NCBI GenBank assembly: GCA_965371785.1 | Contig: CBDUZS010000054.1 | Span: 1 to 17,713 of the forward strand | Length of the DNA stretch: 17,713 nt | Direction of reading: 5' to 3' | Source: CBDUZS01 sp965371785 | GTDB lineage: Bacteria; Fermentibacterota; Fermentibacteria; Fermentibacterales; JCC-6 | Shown here: positions 1-7,893 of the stretch, one piece after another | Layout of the letters: each line of letters opens with the position of its first letter | Position numbering within the stretch: the stretch's first letter is position 1 | The notes under the pieces: generated by a model | The model's input: only the letters and a program-made list of their open reading frames with translations | Database searches by the model: none | Told to the model about the DNA's origin: nothing | Program-made: the position numbers and the translations under genes

Positions 1-43
1 CCATGAACCCGGCACCGCCTGTGATCAGTATTCTTCTTGACAA
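1..43 (-). CDS. NAD-dependent epimerase/dehydratase, N-terminal fragment (runs off window)
   Basis: Only 14 codons and one extra base are visible. From a TTG at 41-43 they read M-S-R-R-I-L-I-T-G-G-A-G-F-M. The ITGGAGF(I/M) segment is the glycine-rich NAD-binding loop that opens extended short-chain dehydrogenases such as UDP-glucose 4-epimerase, dTDP-glucose dehydratase and UDP-xylose synthase. A GGGG Shine-Dalgarno-like run (52-55) lies 8 nt upstream of the TTG. The gene overlaps the end of the nucleotide-sugar dehydrogenase by 19 nt, so the two are probably co-translated and may act on the same sugar nucleotide. The exact reaction cannot be told from this fragment. A start further upstream in the same frame is possible but would put extra residues before the Rossmann strand. 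Confidence 0.7.
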   Translation of the reverse strand, partial: MSRRILITGGAGFM

Positions 44-1605
44 GACTGCAACCCCATCTTTCTCCAGTGACCCTTGCCAACACCCAGCAGGCGGCAGCCC
101 GCATGGTTCAGAGCCCTGGCTTTCAGATCGTCCAGAATGTTCATGGCATCGACGATGGACGGCTTCCTCCCGGACAGGTTCAGAATCTCTTCGGGAGAAA
201 GAGCAAGATATTCTTCGTGGGGAACGGCGAAAACGATACAATCAGCGCACTCGAGGCATTCGCGAAGCTCCGTACTGAACCTTACGTTTTCCCGCCCTGG
301 CCAGATCTTCATACATGGATCGTGCGCAACCACCTCCGCGCCGAGCTCCAGTAGAGCGTCTGCAAGTATCTCGGCTGGAGTGTTCCTGATGTCCGCTACC
401 CCTGGAAGGTAGGTGATCCCGAGAATCGCAACGGTCCTGCCGGCAACCGGTCCTTCGATCAGCTCCTTCACCAGATCGAGTGTATGAAGGGGCATCTCGT
501 TGTTGACGGCAACTGCACTCAGGGTCATGCGGAGCTCGATATCGCTATCGAACAAAGTGTCGAGCGACCACTGCGCCAGCAGAGAGTCCTTTGTGAGACA
601 GTATCCACCCACTCCGAATCCGGGGTAACGCATGTTGTCGTGTGTACCCTTTCTGACCCTGATCGAATCGATGACGGAGAAGAGATCGATTCCCAGCTCT
701 TCAGCAGCAAGTGTCCATTCGTGCATGAAGGCAATGTTCATCGCCCTGTAAGAATTTTCCAGAAGTTTCGCCAGTTCAGAGCCTGTCGTGCTCTCGAGTC
801 TGGTAAGCGGATAGTCTTCCACGTCTATGAAGCTTGACAGGAATTCGTACGCGGCAGACGCAGACCTCTCGTCGATACCCGAATACGTTCGCCAGAACGA
901 TCGGATGGATGACACGTAGTCCTTTCCTGGCATCACCCTCTCGTATGCGTGTGCAAGCAGCGGCGGTTCCTCTATTCCCCTGTTCTTTCTCTCGGCGATC
1001 AGTTCCTGCAGAATCACCTTCTCGCAGACCCCTGGAGGGACCGTTGTCTCGACGAGAACCAGGGCATCGGACCTCATGGTCTTTCCGATTGTCCGTGCGG
1101 CGGATCTGAGTGATTCCAGCCCGATGCCGATATTTCCGGATCCGTACTCGAACCGATCATCGACGTTCAGTGGAACGTCCATGACTATTACATCGGCAAG
1201 TGAGTAGACATCCCCGCAAGCGGTGGCCATGAGATTCCCCGTTACCAGCACCGCTTCCCTGACAAGGTGGGGCAGCTCGGGGTCGGGAGAACCGACTGGC
1301 ACCTCTCCCATTGCGACGGTAGCGACCTTCCAGTAGCCATCCTCAGTCGGAAGATCAACTCCTGCTACGAAGTACTGAGGCTCTCCGTTCTGATTCCTCG
1401 AGCCTGCTATCACTGCCGCAACGGCGGCTCCGACGAAACCGAGCCCCTGAACCACAACCGTCTTCCTGCCCTGACTCCTGTACTCCCCGGACCTCCGGGA
1501 GAGTTCGATGAAGGAGCTCTTCAGGTCGACAGGTGAAGGCACCTGAAATTTCCTGCCATCTGGAGAAATACTCATGATACCGCTGTTCTCAACTGGTCCC
1601 GTCAT
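25..1605 (-). CDS. UDP-glucose/GDP-mannose dehydrogenase family protein
   Basis: This 526-residue protein belongs to the four-electron NAD-dependent nucleotide-sugar dehydrogenases, which oxidise a UDP- or GDP-sugar to the uronic acid in the cytoplasm. An N-terminal Rossmann strand with GLGFVG (about 54-59) follows an unusual leader of roughly 48 residues. TTVPPG lies at about 187-192. The central dimerisation helix carries the conserved Lys280 and Asn284. The catalytic Cys336 sits in GVGGYCLTKD (331-340) with Lys339. The C-terminal domain begins near RTVAILGITYLPGVADIRNTP. The ATG overlaps the tatC stop as ATGA, which fixes the start and implies coupling. It overlaps an epimerase/dehydratase start downstream, consistent with surface sugar synthesis. 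Substrate (UDP-Glc, UDP-ManNAc or GDP-Man) cannot be decided here. The family call is firm; the specificity is not. Confidence 0.9.
   Translation of the reverse strand: MTGPVENSGIMSISPDGRKFQVPSPVDLKSSFIELSRRSGEYRSQGRKTVVVQGLGFVGAAVAAVIAGSRNQNGEPQYFVAGVDLPTEDGYWKVATVAMGEVPVGSPDPELPHLVREAVLVTGNLMATACGDVYSLADVIVMDVPLNVDDRFEYGSGNIGIGLESLRSAARTIGKTMRSDALVLVETTVPPGVCEKVILQELIAERKNRGIEEPPLLAHAYERVMPGKDYVSSIRSFWRTYSGIDERSASAAYEFLSSFIDVEDYPLTRLESTTGSELAKLLENSYRAMNIAFMHEWTLAAEELGIDLFSVIDSIRVRKGTHDNMRYPGFGVGGYCLTKDSLLAQWSLDTLFDSDIELRMTLSAVAVNNEMPLHTLDLVKELIEGPVAGRTVAILGITYLPGVADIRNTPAEILADALLELGAEVVAHDPCMKIWPGRENVRFSTELRECLECADCIVFAVPHEEYLALSPEEILNLSGRKPSIVDAMNILDDLKARALNHAGCRLLGVGKGHWRKMGLQSCQEEY
52..55 (-). 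promoter_or_regulatory. Ribosome binding site GGGG for the edge epimerase
   Basis: GGGG lies 8 nt before the TTG at 43, inside the last codons of the nucleotide-sugar dehydrogenase. It supports the TTG over other starts, but the match is short. Confidence 0.4.
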
Positions 1606-2339
1606 CCTTGCGCAACCTTCCCGTTTTCATCTTCGGTTCGATGCCTGCCCGCACTGACCGAAGCGACCAGAAGACTCAGCTCGAAGAGCAGGTACAGAGG
1701 CAACGCGAGGAGGACCTGCGTCACGGGATCAGGCGGTGTGAGCAGGGCAGCTGTGATCAGTAATCCGATCACGACATGCCTTCTGTACCTTCGAAGCTGC
1801 CGAGGCGAGACTATACCAAGTCTGGCAAGTCCGTGTACGAGAAGCGGCATCTGGAAGGCAAGACCGAATACGAGAACAAACCTCCCCAGGAACCCGGTAT
1901 ATGCCGAAAGGCTCCAGTGCCCTTCGATACTTCCAGTCTCGAAGCTGTGGAAGAGCTGCAGAGCGGGTTCGAGCATCACCGTCCATGCAAATGCCGCGCC
2001 CGTCAAGAAGAGGAGAGTCGAGAAAACGGCTATGAGCACAACTGTTTTCTTTTCACCCGGGTAGAGCCCCGGGGAGACGAATCCCCAGAACTGGTAGGAG
2101 AGAACTGGTGAGGAAATGATAATACCTGCGATGAGGGCTATCTTCAGATGGGCTACCACCGCCTCAGAGGGAGCAAGTGTCTGGAGAACCGCGGGGCCGT
2201 TCAGGAGAACGAGAACCATGAGCTTCCGGCTCAGGAAGAAACAGCCGGCAACTGTGCATGCGAGTACACCAACCGTAAGGAAGAGCCTGCGACGAAGCTC
2301 TTCAAGATGTTCCCAGAAGGTTCCCTCCGTTACTCGCAT
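1602..2339 (-). CDS. tatC: Sec-independent (twin-arginine) translocase subunit TatC
   Basis: A 245-residue inner-membrane protein with six predicted hydrophobic segments, the usual TatC size. TatC binds twin-arginine signal peptides and recruits TatA/TatB to export folded proteins. Diagnostic features are the N-terminal HLEELRRR (11-18), SYQFWGFVSPGLYPGE (81-96) with a conserved Glu at 96, FGLAFQMP (158-165) and TPPDPVTQ followed by LALPLYLLFE (201-220). The cytoplasmic tail is charged. Q163 stands where E. coli TatC has a Glu (E170), a known variation. The start lies 3 nt after the aroB stop; the stop overlaps the next gene as ATGA. No tatA or tatB is present in the window, so partner subunits must be encoded elsewhere. 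Confidence 0.96.
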   Translation of the reverse strand: MRVTEGTFWEHLEELRRRLFLTVGVLACTVAGCFFLSRKLMVLVLLNGPAVLQTLAPSEAVVAHLKIALIAGIIISSPVLSYQFWGFVSPGLYPGEKKTVVLIAVFSTLLFLTGAAFAWTVMLEPALQLFHSFETGSIEGHWSLSAYTGFLGRFVLVFGLAFQMPLLVHGLARLGIVSPRQLRRYRRHVVIGLLITAALLTPPDPVTQVLLALPLYLLFELSLLVASVSAGRHRTEDENGKVAQG

Positions 2340-2342
2340 CGG

Positions 2343-3425
2343 TCATCCAACCAGGAGGAAGTCAAGGGCTTTCCGAACATGCTCCCGTTCTTCGCTGCCT
2401 GCAAGCTCGATTAGCCTGCAATCCTCCCAGTCGAATGGAAGGACCCATGTTCTTCCTCCCGATGAAGACGTTTTCTTGTCTCTCTCGATGAAACTCATGA
2501 ATTGTTCGATTCCTCCCGGCAGTTCATCGATCATGGAGGGAAGACCAAGTGTTTCGAGAAGTGTTCCTATCTCTTCGAACAGCTGCTCCCTTCCCGCCAT
2601 CAGTGAAGCCGCTCTGATCCCGAGACCCACCGCTTCACCGTGGGACAGCTCGAACCCGGAGACACTCTCGAGAGCGTGCGCGAAAGTGTGACCCAGGTTG
2701 AGAACTCTCCTGCACCCGGTTTCCGTGAGATCCTGTGAGACGATTTCTCCTTTTACCTTCAGGGATCGGTGTACCAGTTCGAGAAGCCATGAATGATTCC
2801 CGTCTCTGAGCGGGGGGGGAGCCTTCAGGAGACTGCGCATCTTCCCGTCTCCGATGAGCCCTGCCTTGAGTATCTCTGCGAAACCGCTCCTGTATTCCCT
2901 GGGTGACAGCGTGTTCACGAAGCAGCCTGCAATCAGCACCAGTTCGGCTGGATAGAAGGTCCCGATCTGGTTCTTCGATCCATCGATATTCACGGCTGTT
3001 TTTCCGCCGAGACATGCATCTGCCATTGCCAGTACCGTGGTAGGCATCAGAACCAGTCTGGTGCCCCTGTGGAAGCATGATGCTGCGAATGCGCCGACAT
3101 CACATGTCAGCCCTCCCCCGATCACGAGAACGGTGGAATCTCTCAGTACACCCGAACTGCTCATGGTGTGCCATATCCCGTTGATGATCTCCGGTGACTT
3201 GTTCCGCTCATCCGCTCCGAATACGTACATGGAAGAACGATCGTAAATCGGTGATGCCTTTATCTCGTCTTCCCAGAGCTGCAGAACGTTTTCATCGATT
3301 ACGGTAAAGAGCTTTCTTCCCGCAAGCGAAGAAAGGGGTTCCTCCAGCCCGGTGTGGAATTCGACTTTCGTACTCTCTCCCGGTCTGCTCCAGTCAAACG
3401 TCAGGTTCTCATTCATGCGGGTCAT
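2343..3425 (-). CDS. aroB: 3-dehydroquinate synthase
   Basis: A 360-residue sugar-phosphate cyclase, the normal AroB length. It converts DAHP to 3-dehydroquinate, the second step of the shikimate pathway, using NAD and a divalent metal in the cytoplasm. Visible motifs are GGGLTCDVGAFAA (103-115), PTTVLAMADACLGGKTAVN (128-146), the metal-binding Glu184 in GFAEILK, His246 in LNLGHTFAHALE and His262 in HGEAVGLG, and the late DKK (316-318). All three metal ligands are kept. Some loop residues differ from classic AroB (for example MADACLGGK for QVDSSVGGK), so a related cyclase is possible but less likely. The ATG at 3425 overlaps the permease stop as ATGA; an in-frame ATG at 3443 would need a longer overlap. 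An eight-C run falls inside the gene. Confidence 0.9.
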   Translation of the reverse strand: MTRMNENLTFDWSRPGESTKVEFHTGLEEPLSSLAGRKLFTVIDENVLQLWEDEIKASPIYDRSSMYVFGADERNKSPEIINGIWHTMSSSGVLRDSTVLVIGGGLTCDVGAFAASCFHRGTRLVLMPTTVLAMADACLGGKTAVNIDGSKNQIGTFYPAELVLIAGCFVNTLSPREYRSGFAEILKAGLIGDGKMRSLLKAPPPLRDGNHSWLLELVHRSLKVKGEIVSQDLTETGCRRVLNLGHTFAHALESVSGFELSHGEAVGLGIRAASLMAGREQLFEEIGTLLETLGLPSMIDELPGGIEQFMSFIERDKKTSSSGGRTWVLPFDWEDCRLIELAGSEEREHVRKALDFLLVG

Positions 3426-4753
3426 GGGTGCCAGACCAGCCATATGAACAATGCACCGGCTGCGGTGGCGACGAGAGTGAAGGGAAGGCCGACCTTCACG
3501 AACTGCATGAAGGAGACCTTGTACCCGTTCCTGCGGAGAATGGAGACGGCAACGATGTTAGCCGAGGCTCCGACCGGTGAGATATTCCCACCAAGGCAGC
3601 TTCCCACGAGCAGGCCGAACGTCAGGTAGTAGTGTGATCCACCGCCCATGGTATCGACCACTGCCCAGGTTACTGGAATCATCGCCGTTACAAACGGCAC
3701 GTTGTCTACTATGGCGCTCAGCAGCATCGAACCTCCGACAACGATAATGAAGGCAGTGAGAGGGTTGTTACCGGCAATCCCGGCAATGAAACGACCAGCT
3801 ATCTCCATCACTCCGTACTCGGAGAGCGCCGCGACCATGAAGAATATCCCGGCGAGCAGCAGGAGGGTATCGAGGTCGAATTCCTTCAGTATCTGCCTTG
3901 TCCTGCGTTTACCATAATCCAGGGCATTCCCCCTGACGAGAGGATGACCGCGTCTGTACAACGCGTGCCATGCCAGGGTGAGGATACCGCCGCCCAGACA
4001 CAGCATCCCGGCCTCGATTCCGACACCCGGAAAGAACAGGCTGAGAACGGCAAGCCCCACGATCACAAACGTCAGTATCCACGCAGGCACCCAGCTCTTC
4101 ACCTTGCGTATCCGCATAGTGGGAACATCGCCTTTGTCACGGCCCAGGAAGTAGTATAGAACGAAGAACGAGAGAATCGCACCCGCCTGGACTGCCCAGA
4201 ATATGCCGGGCTTGCCCTGCATGAAAAAGAAATCGTTGAAACCCATGTTCTCGGAGGCGGCAAGGATCATGCTTGGTGGATCCCCGACGAGCGTTGCAGT
4301 ACCCTGGAGATTGCTCGCAATCGCAATTCCTATCAGCAGAACGATCGGATTGGCCTTGTGCTTTCTCGCGACTTCAAGAGCCACCGGTGCTACGATCATG
4401 ACCGTTGCCACGTTCTCGACGAAAATCGAGATCACACTCGACAACCCGCAGATCAGCATTGCTGCCCAGCCGTAGTTCCTGGAGATCGAGATGATCCGTC
4501 CCGCAAGGTAACCGGGCACGCCGGCTTCTATCAGGACCTCTGCTATTACCAGGATTCCGGAGAAGATGAACAGAACGTTCCAGTTTATCCCCGAGAGAAG
4601 ACTGCCCACGTCCACGGTAAGACCTACCAGCATGCAGACCACGACTGCCAGGAAAGCGCCGATCCAGACGACTATCCCCCGCCATCTATGGGCAAACGCG
4701 ACGTATGAGTAGATCAGCACAAATGCCGCTGAGAAAACTGCGGCCTGAGTCAA
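3422..4753 (-). CDS. ArsB/NhaD/SLC13-type ion transporter permease
   Basis: A 443-residue integral membrane protein with about 11-12 hydrophobic segments in two inverted-repeat halves. The ion transporter superfamily includes ArsB arsenite pumps, NhaD sodium/proton antiporters and SLC13 anion carriers. Signature loops are SNLQGTATLVGDPPSM (147-162), DNVPF (350-354) and GGNISPVGASAN (388-399); the repeated T/S-G-x-N/P re-entrant elements are those of the fold. The substrate is not evident, and no arsR or arsC is nearby, so arsenic is not specifically supported. The gene starts with TTG at 4753, preceded by GGGGAG with a 7-nt spacer, 3 nt after the lipoprotein stop. It overlaps aroB by 4 nt downstream. 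Confidence 0.87.
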   Translation of the reverse strand: MTQAAVFSAAFVLIYSYVAFAHRWRGIVVWIGAFLAVVVCMLVGLTVDVGSLLSGINWNVLFIFSGILVIAEVLIEAGVPGYLAGRIISISRNYGWAAMLICGLSSVISIFVENVATVMIVAPVALEVARKHKANPIVLLIGIAIASNLQGTATLVGDPPSMILAASENMGFNDFFFMQGKPGIFWAVQAGAILSFFVLYYFLGRDKGDVPTMRIRKVKSWVPAWILTFVIVGLAVLSLFFPGVGIEAGMLCLGGGILTLAWHALYRRGHPLVRGNALDYGKRRTRQILKEFDLDTLLLLAGIFFMVAALSEYGVMEIAGRFIAGIAGNNPLTAFIIVVGGSMLLSAIVDNVPFVTAMIPVTWAVVDTMGGGSHYYLTFGLLVGSCLGGNISPVGASANIVAVSILRRNGYKVSFMQFVKVGLPFTLVATAAGALFIWLVWHP

Positions 4754-4756
4754 GTA

Positions 4757-5410
4757 TCAGCTCCCCGGCTGGTAGTCCGTCAGAACCAGTATGCTGTCCG
4801 CCGATTCCTTGCGAACCATCCCGACATCCGGCGCAAGCCAGATATTCCTGTTCACCTGGGTTGTTTCGGGAAAGAACCCGCTGGTCTGTATCCAGTTGAT
4901 GGTTCTTTCGTTCTGATGGATCCTGTAACAGTTGCCGTAGTTTCCGTCGGGTGTCGAACAGATCGCTTCAACGGTTGTGATCCGTCTCCACTGATGCAGG
5001 ATGGTTACTCCCTGGGTAACCGTCTGCTCGGAAACGGAATCGGTTCTGCTGCTGCCCACTGCAAGCGGCCATTCGATCCATGTTACCCATGACTGGAAGA
5101 GCGGGATCTCGTAACCATTGAACATGACCGTATGATCTTCGAAGTGCTCCAGCCTTCCCTCTTCATTGATCCAGTAGTCGTATTCGGCACCGGACTGCAC
5201 CCGGTAACATGTTCTCTCGCCTGCTACGGTCTGGTCGATGACGGTTACTATCTGGCTTCCCCCACCCGTTATCTGGTATTCCCATACGCTGCCGATGGAA
5301 GTTATCGGATAGTAGTTTGCTTCCAGCCTCAGGAACAGAGGATTCCGCTCACATCCAGGAGCGACTGCAAGTACTGCGATGAGTGCAATGATGCCCGAGA
5401 GAACTCTCAT
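4757..5410 (-). CDS. Putative exported lipoprotein of unknown function
   Basis: A 217-residue protein with a short basic N-terminus, a hydrophobic stretch and then APGC, giving a probable lipidated Cys20. The -3/-2 residues (Ala, Pro) make it a weak lipobox, so a secreted protein cleaved by signal peptidase I is the alternative. The mature part is beta-rich and opens with YYPITSIGSVWEYQ. It ends with WLAPDVGMVRKE. This 'YYP..xG..WxY ... W.APxVGxV' layout is one I associate with uncharacterised exported proteins of Gram-negative environmental bacteria; no function is known to me. A strong GGGAGGT (5417-5423) sits 6 nt before the ATG. The ATG overlaps the stop of the beta-rich protein as ATGA, so the two are probably made together in the envelope. 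Confidence 0.72.
   Translation of the reverse strand: MRVLSGIIALIAVLAVAPGCERNPLFLRLEANYYPITSIGSVWEYQITGGGSQIVTVIDQTVAGERTCYRVQSGAEYDYWINEEGRLEHFEDHTVMFNGYEIPLFQSWVTWIEWPLAVGSSRTDSVSEQTVTQGVTILHQWRRITTVEAICSTPDGNYGNCYRIHQNERTINWIQTSGFFPETTQVNRNIWLAPDVGMVRKESADSILVLTDYQPGS
4761..4766 (-). promoter_or_regulatory. Ribosome binding site GGGGAG deciding the permease TTG start
   Basis: On the minus strand GGGGAG is followed by 7 nt and then TTG. No ATG or GTG at a usable position fits better, and the reading frame opens straight into a hydrophobic first helix. The core lies in the loop of a short CAGC/GCTG inverted repeat, which would leave it accessible. Confidence 0.65.
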
Positions 5411-5934
5411 AGCGACACCTCCCTGGACAGGGCGAAGAGCAGTCCGAACGTATCCCCCGACTTCTCGGATGCGAGTACGCTCGTGTAGTCAAAACCCACA
5501 GCCCCGCGGAAACCGGCACCAAGTTTGAAATCCCATCTTATCCCGGCTCTCCAGAACGGGTCCCAGGTTACCGGATCGGCTCCGGAACCGCTTTTGAGAG
5601 CAGACCTGCAGAATCCGCCTGCAACTTCGACACCTGGATTGAAAGTATCTCCCCAGGGTCTCAGATAGTATCCTGCGCCTACGTGCGGGCTGAGCATCGT
5701 CAGGGATGAGTTCCCGTCGTATTGGCTGCCGAACGCGGTTCCTTCCATCCCTGCCCCGACCCTGAGAGATGGATTGAGTTTAAGGCTGAATCCCAGCCTT
5801 CCCGTAATGCCGGTGCCCATGTAGTCTCCCCATCCACCCAGTGAATAGGATGGACCCACCGAGACCAGCAGGTCGAAATCGGTCGATAGACCAGCTGAGG
5901 ACAACATCAGAGCAATTACGATTGCTGATCTCAA
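5407..5934 (-). CDS. Small outer-membrane-like beta-barrel protein, hypothetical
   Basis: A 175-residue protein with a signal peptide (RSAIVIALMLSSAGLS). After this come alternating polar/hydrophobic stretches rich in Gly and aromatic residues, such as LGFSLKLNPSLRVGAGMEG and WRAGIRWDFKLGAGF. This looks like a small beta-barrel of roughly eight strands. The terminal Phe typical of Bam substrates is not present at the end (REVSL), so the localisation is inferred. The start is TTG at 5934. It is chosen because AAGGAGG (5941-5947) lies 6 nt upstream and the signal peptide begins right after it; upstream in-frame codons overlap the neighbouring metallo-hydrolase and read as non-signal sequence. 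It sits 13 nt after that gene and overlaps the lipoprotein gene by 4 nt. I do not recognise a named family. Confidence 0.7.
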   Translation of the reverse strand: MRSAIVIALMLSSAGLSTDFDLLVSVGPSYSLGGWGDYMGTGITGRLGFSLKLNPSLRVGAGMEGTAFGSQYDGNSSLTMLSPHVGAGYYLRPWGDTFNPGVEVAGGFCRSALKSGSGADPVTWDPFWRAGIRWDFKLGAGFRGAVGFDYTSVLASEKSGDTFGLLFALSREVSL

Positions 5935-5940
5935 GGAATG

Positions 5941-5947
5941 CCTCCTT
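5941..5947 (-). promoter_or_regulatory. Strong ribosome binding site AAGGAGG for a TTG start
   Basis: A perfect anti-Shine-Dalgarno complement begins one base after the TAG stop of the metallo-hydrolase and lies 6 nt before the TTG at 5934. It decides the start of the small beta-rich protein and removes about 51 spurious N-terminal residues that a more distal ATG would add. Confidence 0.8.
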
Positions 5948-6715
5948 CTATACCAGGTCCAGAACCGGAAGAGCGTGCTCCTGTCGGCCCATGAATATAC
6001 TTGTCCGGCCTTTTCCCAGAACGGTTCTGGCAACCTCCAGGGCCAGTTCTGGTCTGTTGTTCTCTTTGCTGATGTGTGCCAGCACACATGCTTTCAGCCC
6101 ACTGTTATCAATTCTTATCAGAAGATCCGCAGCCGATTCGTTGGACAGATGTCCCGTTCCCGACGCTATCCTCTGCTTCAAATGCCATGGATAGGATCCA
6201 GACCAGAGCATGTCTTCGTCGTGGTTGAACTCGAGAACCAGACAGCTGCAATCCCTGAGCATCTGCTCGACCAGCGGTCCGGAAGATCCGAGATCCGTGG
6301 CTATTCCCAGTCTGCCTCCGCTCCAGTCGATTACATAGCCACTGGGGTCAACAGCGTCATGGGGCAGGCTGAAGCTCGTAACACTGAACGGTCCGATTTC
6401 GATAGTGTCTCCATTCGGCTGCCTGACGACATCCGGAAGCTTTCCGAGCCGCCCACGGGTTCCTTCGAAAGTTCCCTGCGAAGCGATCACGGGAATCTTC
6501 CACTTTCGGGCAAGAACACCGGCACCTCTCACGTGATCGGAATGCTCGTGGCTGAGAAAAAGTGCAACTGGATCTATACCGTCGAAGCCTGACTGTTCCA
6601 GTCTTTTGGTATGCTCTCTGCCGCTGAGCCCGCTGTCGAAGAAGAGAGCGACTCCTTCATGCTCTACTACGAGGGCGTTTCCGCTGCTGCCGCTGGCCAG
6701 CACGGCAAGTCTCAT
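5948..6715 (-). CDS. MBL-fold metallo-hydrolase, YycJ/WalJ type
   Basis: A 255-residue metallo-beta-lactamase-fold protein, the usual length of the YycJ/WalJ group. It opens with LASGSSGNALVV, the SSGN element typical of the group, and FFDSGLS. Metal ligands are visible: HEHSDH (56-61), His119 in PHDAVDP, Asp141 in ATDLG and His214 in AHISKENN, with GHLSNESAA (188-196) as a further group motif. Relatives are cytoplasmic nucleases or DNA-repair-linked hydrolases; the substrate here is inferred from family only. The ATG at 6715 overlaps the stop of the glycoside-hydrolase-like gene as ATGA and has AGGA about 7 nt upstream. A longer frame upstream is out of register with that coding gene and lacks family similarity. 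The TAG stop leads directly into the next ribosome binding site. Confidence 0.9.
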   Translation of the reverse strand: MRLAVLASGSSGNALVVEHEGVALFFDSGLSGREHTKRLEQSGFDGIDPVALFLSHEHSDHVRGAGVLARKWKIPVIASQGTFEGTRGRLGKLPDVVRQPNGDTIEIGPFSVTSFSLPHDAVDPSGYVIDWSGGRLGIATDLGSSGPLVEQMLRDCSCLVLEFNHDEDMLWSGSYPWHLKQRIASGTGHLSNESAADLLIRIDNSGLKACVLAHISKENNRPELALEVARTVLGKGRTSIFMGRQEHALPVLDLV

Positions 6716-7893
6716 CGTCGGGTCCTGCAGCTTGCCCTGTAGAAAAGAGCAGGATTCGGAGCATGTGTAGCGGGCGTACTCCCGTAGAATCTCCAGAACT
6801 CCCTGAGTACCCATGCGCTGTCCGGATAAAGGGAGTTCAGGCTGAATACACAGATACCGGCTGCACCTCTGGAGAGGGCTTCCCCAGCGCCTGAGAGGGC
6901 ACGGGACATTGGCTGGTTGTAGATACCTATTCCGTGGACCAGATGACCCGGGTAGAGATTCGTTCCGGTTACGGCAAGCTCTCTCGCCCTGTTCGCACTG
7001 GTTGTGTATGCCATCGTGAAGGCCAGATCGATGTCTCCATCCTTCAACCACTGTCTCCAGTCGCACGAGTACTGTGATTTTGCGTCAAATGGATCAGCCA
7101 TCACTGCACAGGACAGTAGAGTGCCCGGCGCTACGGCGTCGAGACGTGACCTGACGGTTCGTACCGTACTGGTTACCTGTGCTTCCTTCCAGGCACCCCA
7201 GGAATCGAGAAGCGAGGGTGAAGGTGTTGTATACATGCGATGGAAACCGACGGGATCGATTCCGGTCTCGAAGAAGAAGAGCGTCCTGGCCCGGTCCTCG
7301 AAACCGAAAGACTCGTTAGGGTACCTGATGTAATCGAGGTGAATGCCGTCTACATCGTAACGCTGGACTACCTCTTCGGCCACGTCCGCGATGAATTCCC
7401 TTACCTCCGGCTCGGCTGGAGACAGAGTTGCACCGACAAGCCCGGCAGCATCGCACTCATCACGGGTGTAACCAAGCGTGGACCGGGAGTTCACATCGCT
7501 CATGAACCACTCCGGGAGGGCATTGCACACATGTGAAGGACTCGCAGGATCCCAGGGCGCGGACCAGACCAGGAAAGCGTTCAGCCACGCATGCACTTCC
7601 AGACCCATGGGCGCAGCCCTTGTTACCAGGTAGCCGAGAGGATCGAACCCCTCACTGAAATCGGCTTCGGGAAGCAGGTCCGAGTGGTAGTAAGCCTCAG
7701 CCCGTCCAACGACCTGCGCGATGACTCCGTTTGCCCCTGCCTCACATGCAAGAACGAGCAACGAGTCGATTGCGGCGGGTGAGGTCAGATCATCTCTGAC
7801 AAGCCAGAGGTATCTGCATCCGCTATCGCCCGATGCGGTCCCATTTGCGAGGAAAATTGTAACAAGCAACACCGATATTCTCATACGTTTCAT
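6712..7893 (-). CDS. Secreted glycoside-hydrolase-like protein (GHL10/DUF187 family)
   Basis: A 393-residue protein with an N-terminal signal peptide (hydrophobic about 5-20). The rest is a TIM-barrel of the GHL10 (DUF187, YngK-like) family: LEVHAWLNAF (98-107), LSPAEPEVREFIADVAEEVV (158-176, a family hallmark), DGIHLDYIRYP (182-192) and a late FTMAYT (292-297). The Asp187 in the DYIRYP motif and nearby acidic residues are the presumed catalytic region. Members are thought to act on polysaccharide or cell-wall glycans outside the cytoplasm, but activities are poorly defined. The start overlaps the preceding stop as ATGA, with GGAG 8 nt upstream; a second in-frame ATG at 7884 is possible. It overlaps the metallo-hydrolase gene by 4 nt. 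Confidence 0.87.
   Translation of the reverse strand: MKRMRISVLLVTIFLANGTASGDSGCRYLWLVRDDLTSPAAIDSLLVLACEAGANGVIAQVVGRAEAYYHSDLLPEADFSEGFDPLGYLVTRAAPMGLEVHAWLNAFLVWSAPWDPASPSHVCNALPEWFMSDVNSRSTLGYTRDECDAAGLVGATLSPAEPEVREFIADVAEEVVQRYDVDGIHLDYIRYPNESFGFEDRARTLFFFETGIDPVGFHRMYTTPSPSLLDSWGAWKEAQVTSTVRTVRSRLDAVAPGTLLSCAVMADPFDAKSQYSCDWRQWLKDGDIDLAFTMAYTTSANRARELAVTGTNLYPGHLVHGIGIYNQPMSRALSGAGEALSRGAAGICVFSLNSLYPDSAWVLREFWRFYGSTPATHAPNPALFYRASCRTRR

Noticed and set aside
2116..2691. Plus-strand open frame of 191 codons
   Set aside because: It lies opposite tatC and aroB, both with clear family motifs, has Ser/Arg-rich shadow composition, and shows no recognisable domain.
3422..4753. Arsenite efflux (ars) operon
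   Set aside because: The permease fits the wider ArsB/NhaD/SLC13 superfamily, but no arsR, arsC or arsA is nearby, so a specific arsenic role is not supported.
6716..7066. N-terminal extension of the metallo-hydrolase by 117 residues
   Set aside because: It overlaps the glycosidase-like gene out of frame; the family N-terminus (SSGN motif) begins at the ATG 6715, which overlaps the preceding stop as ATGA.
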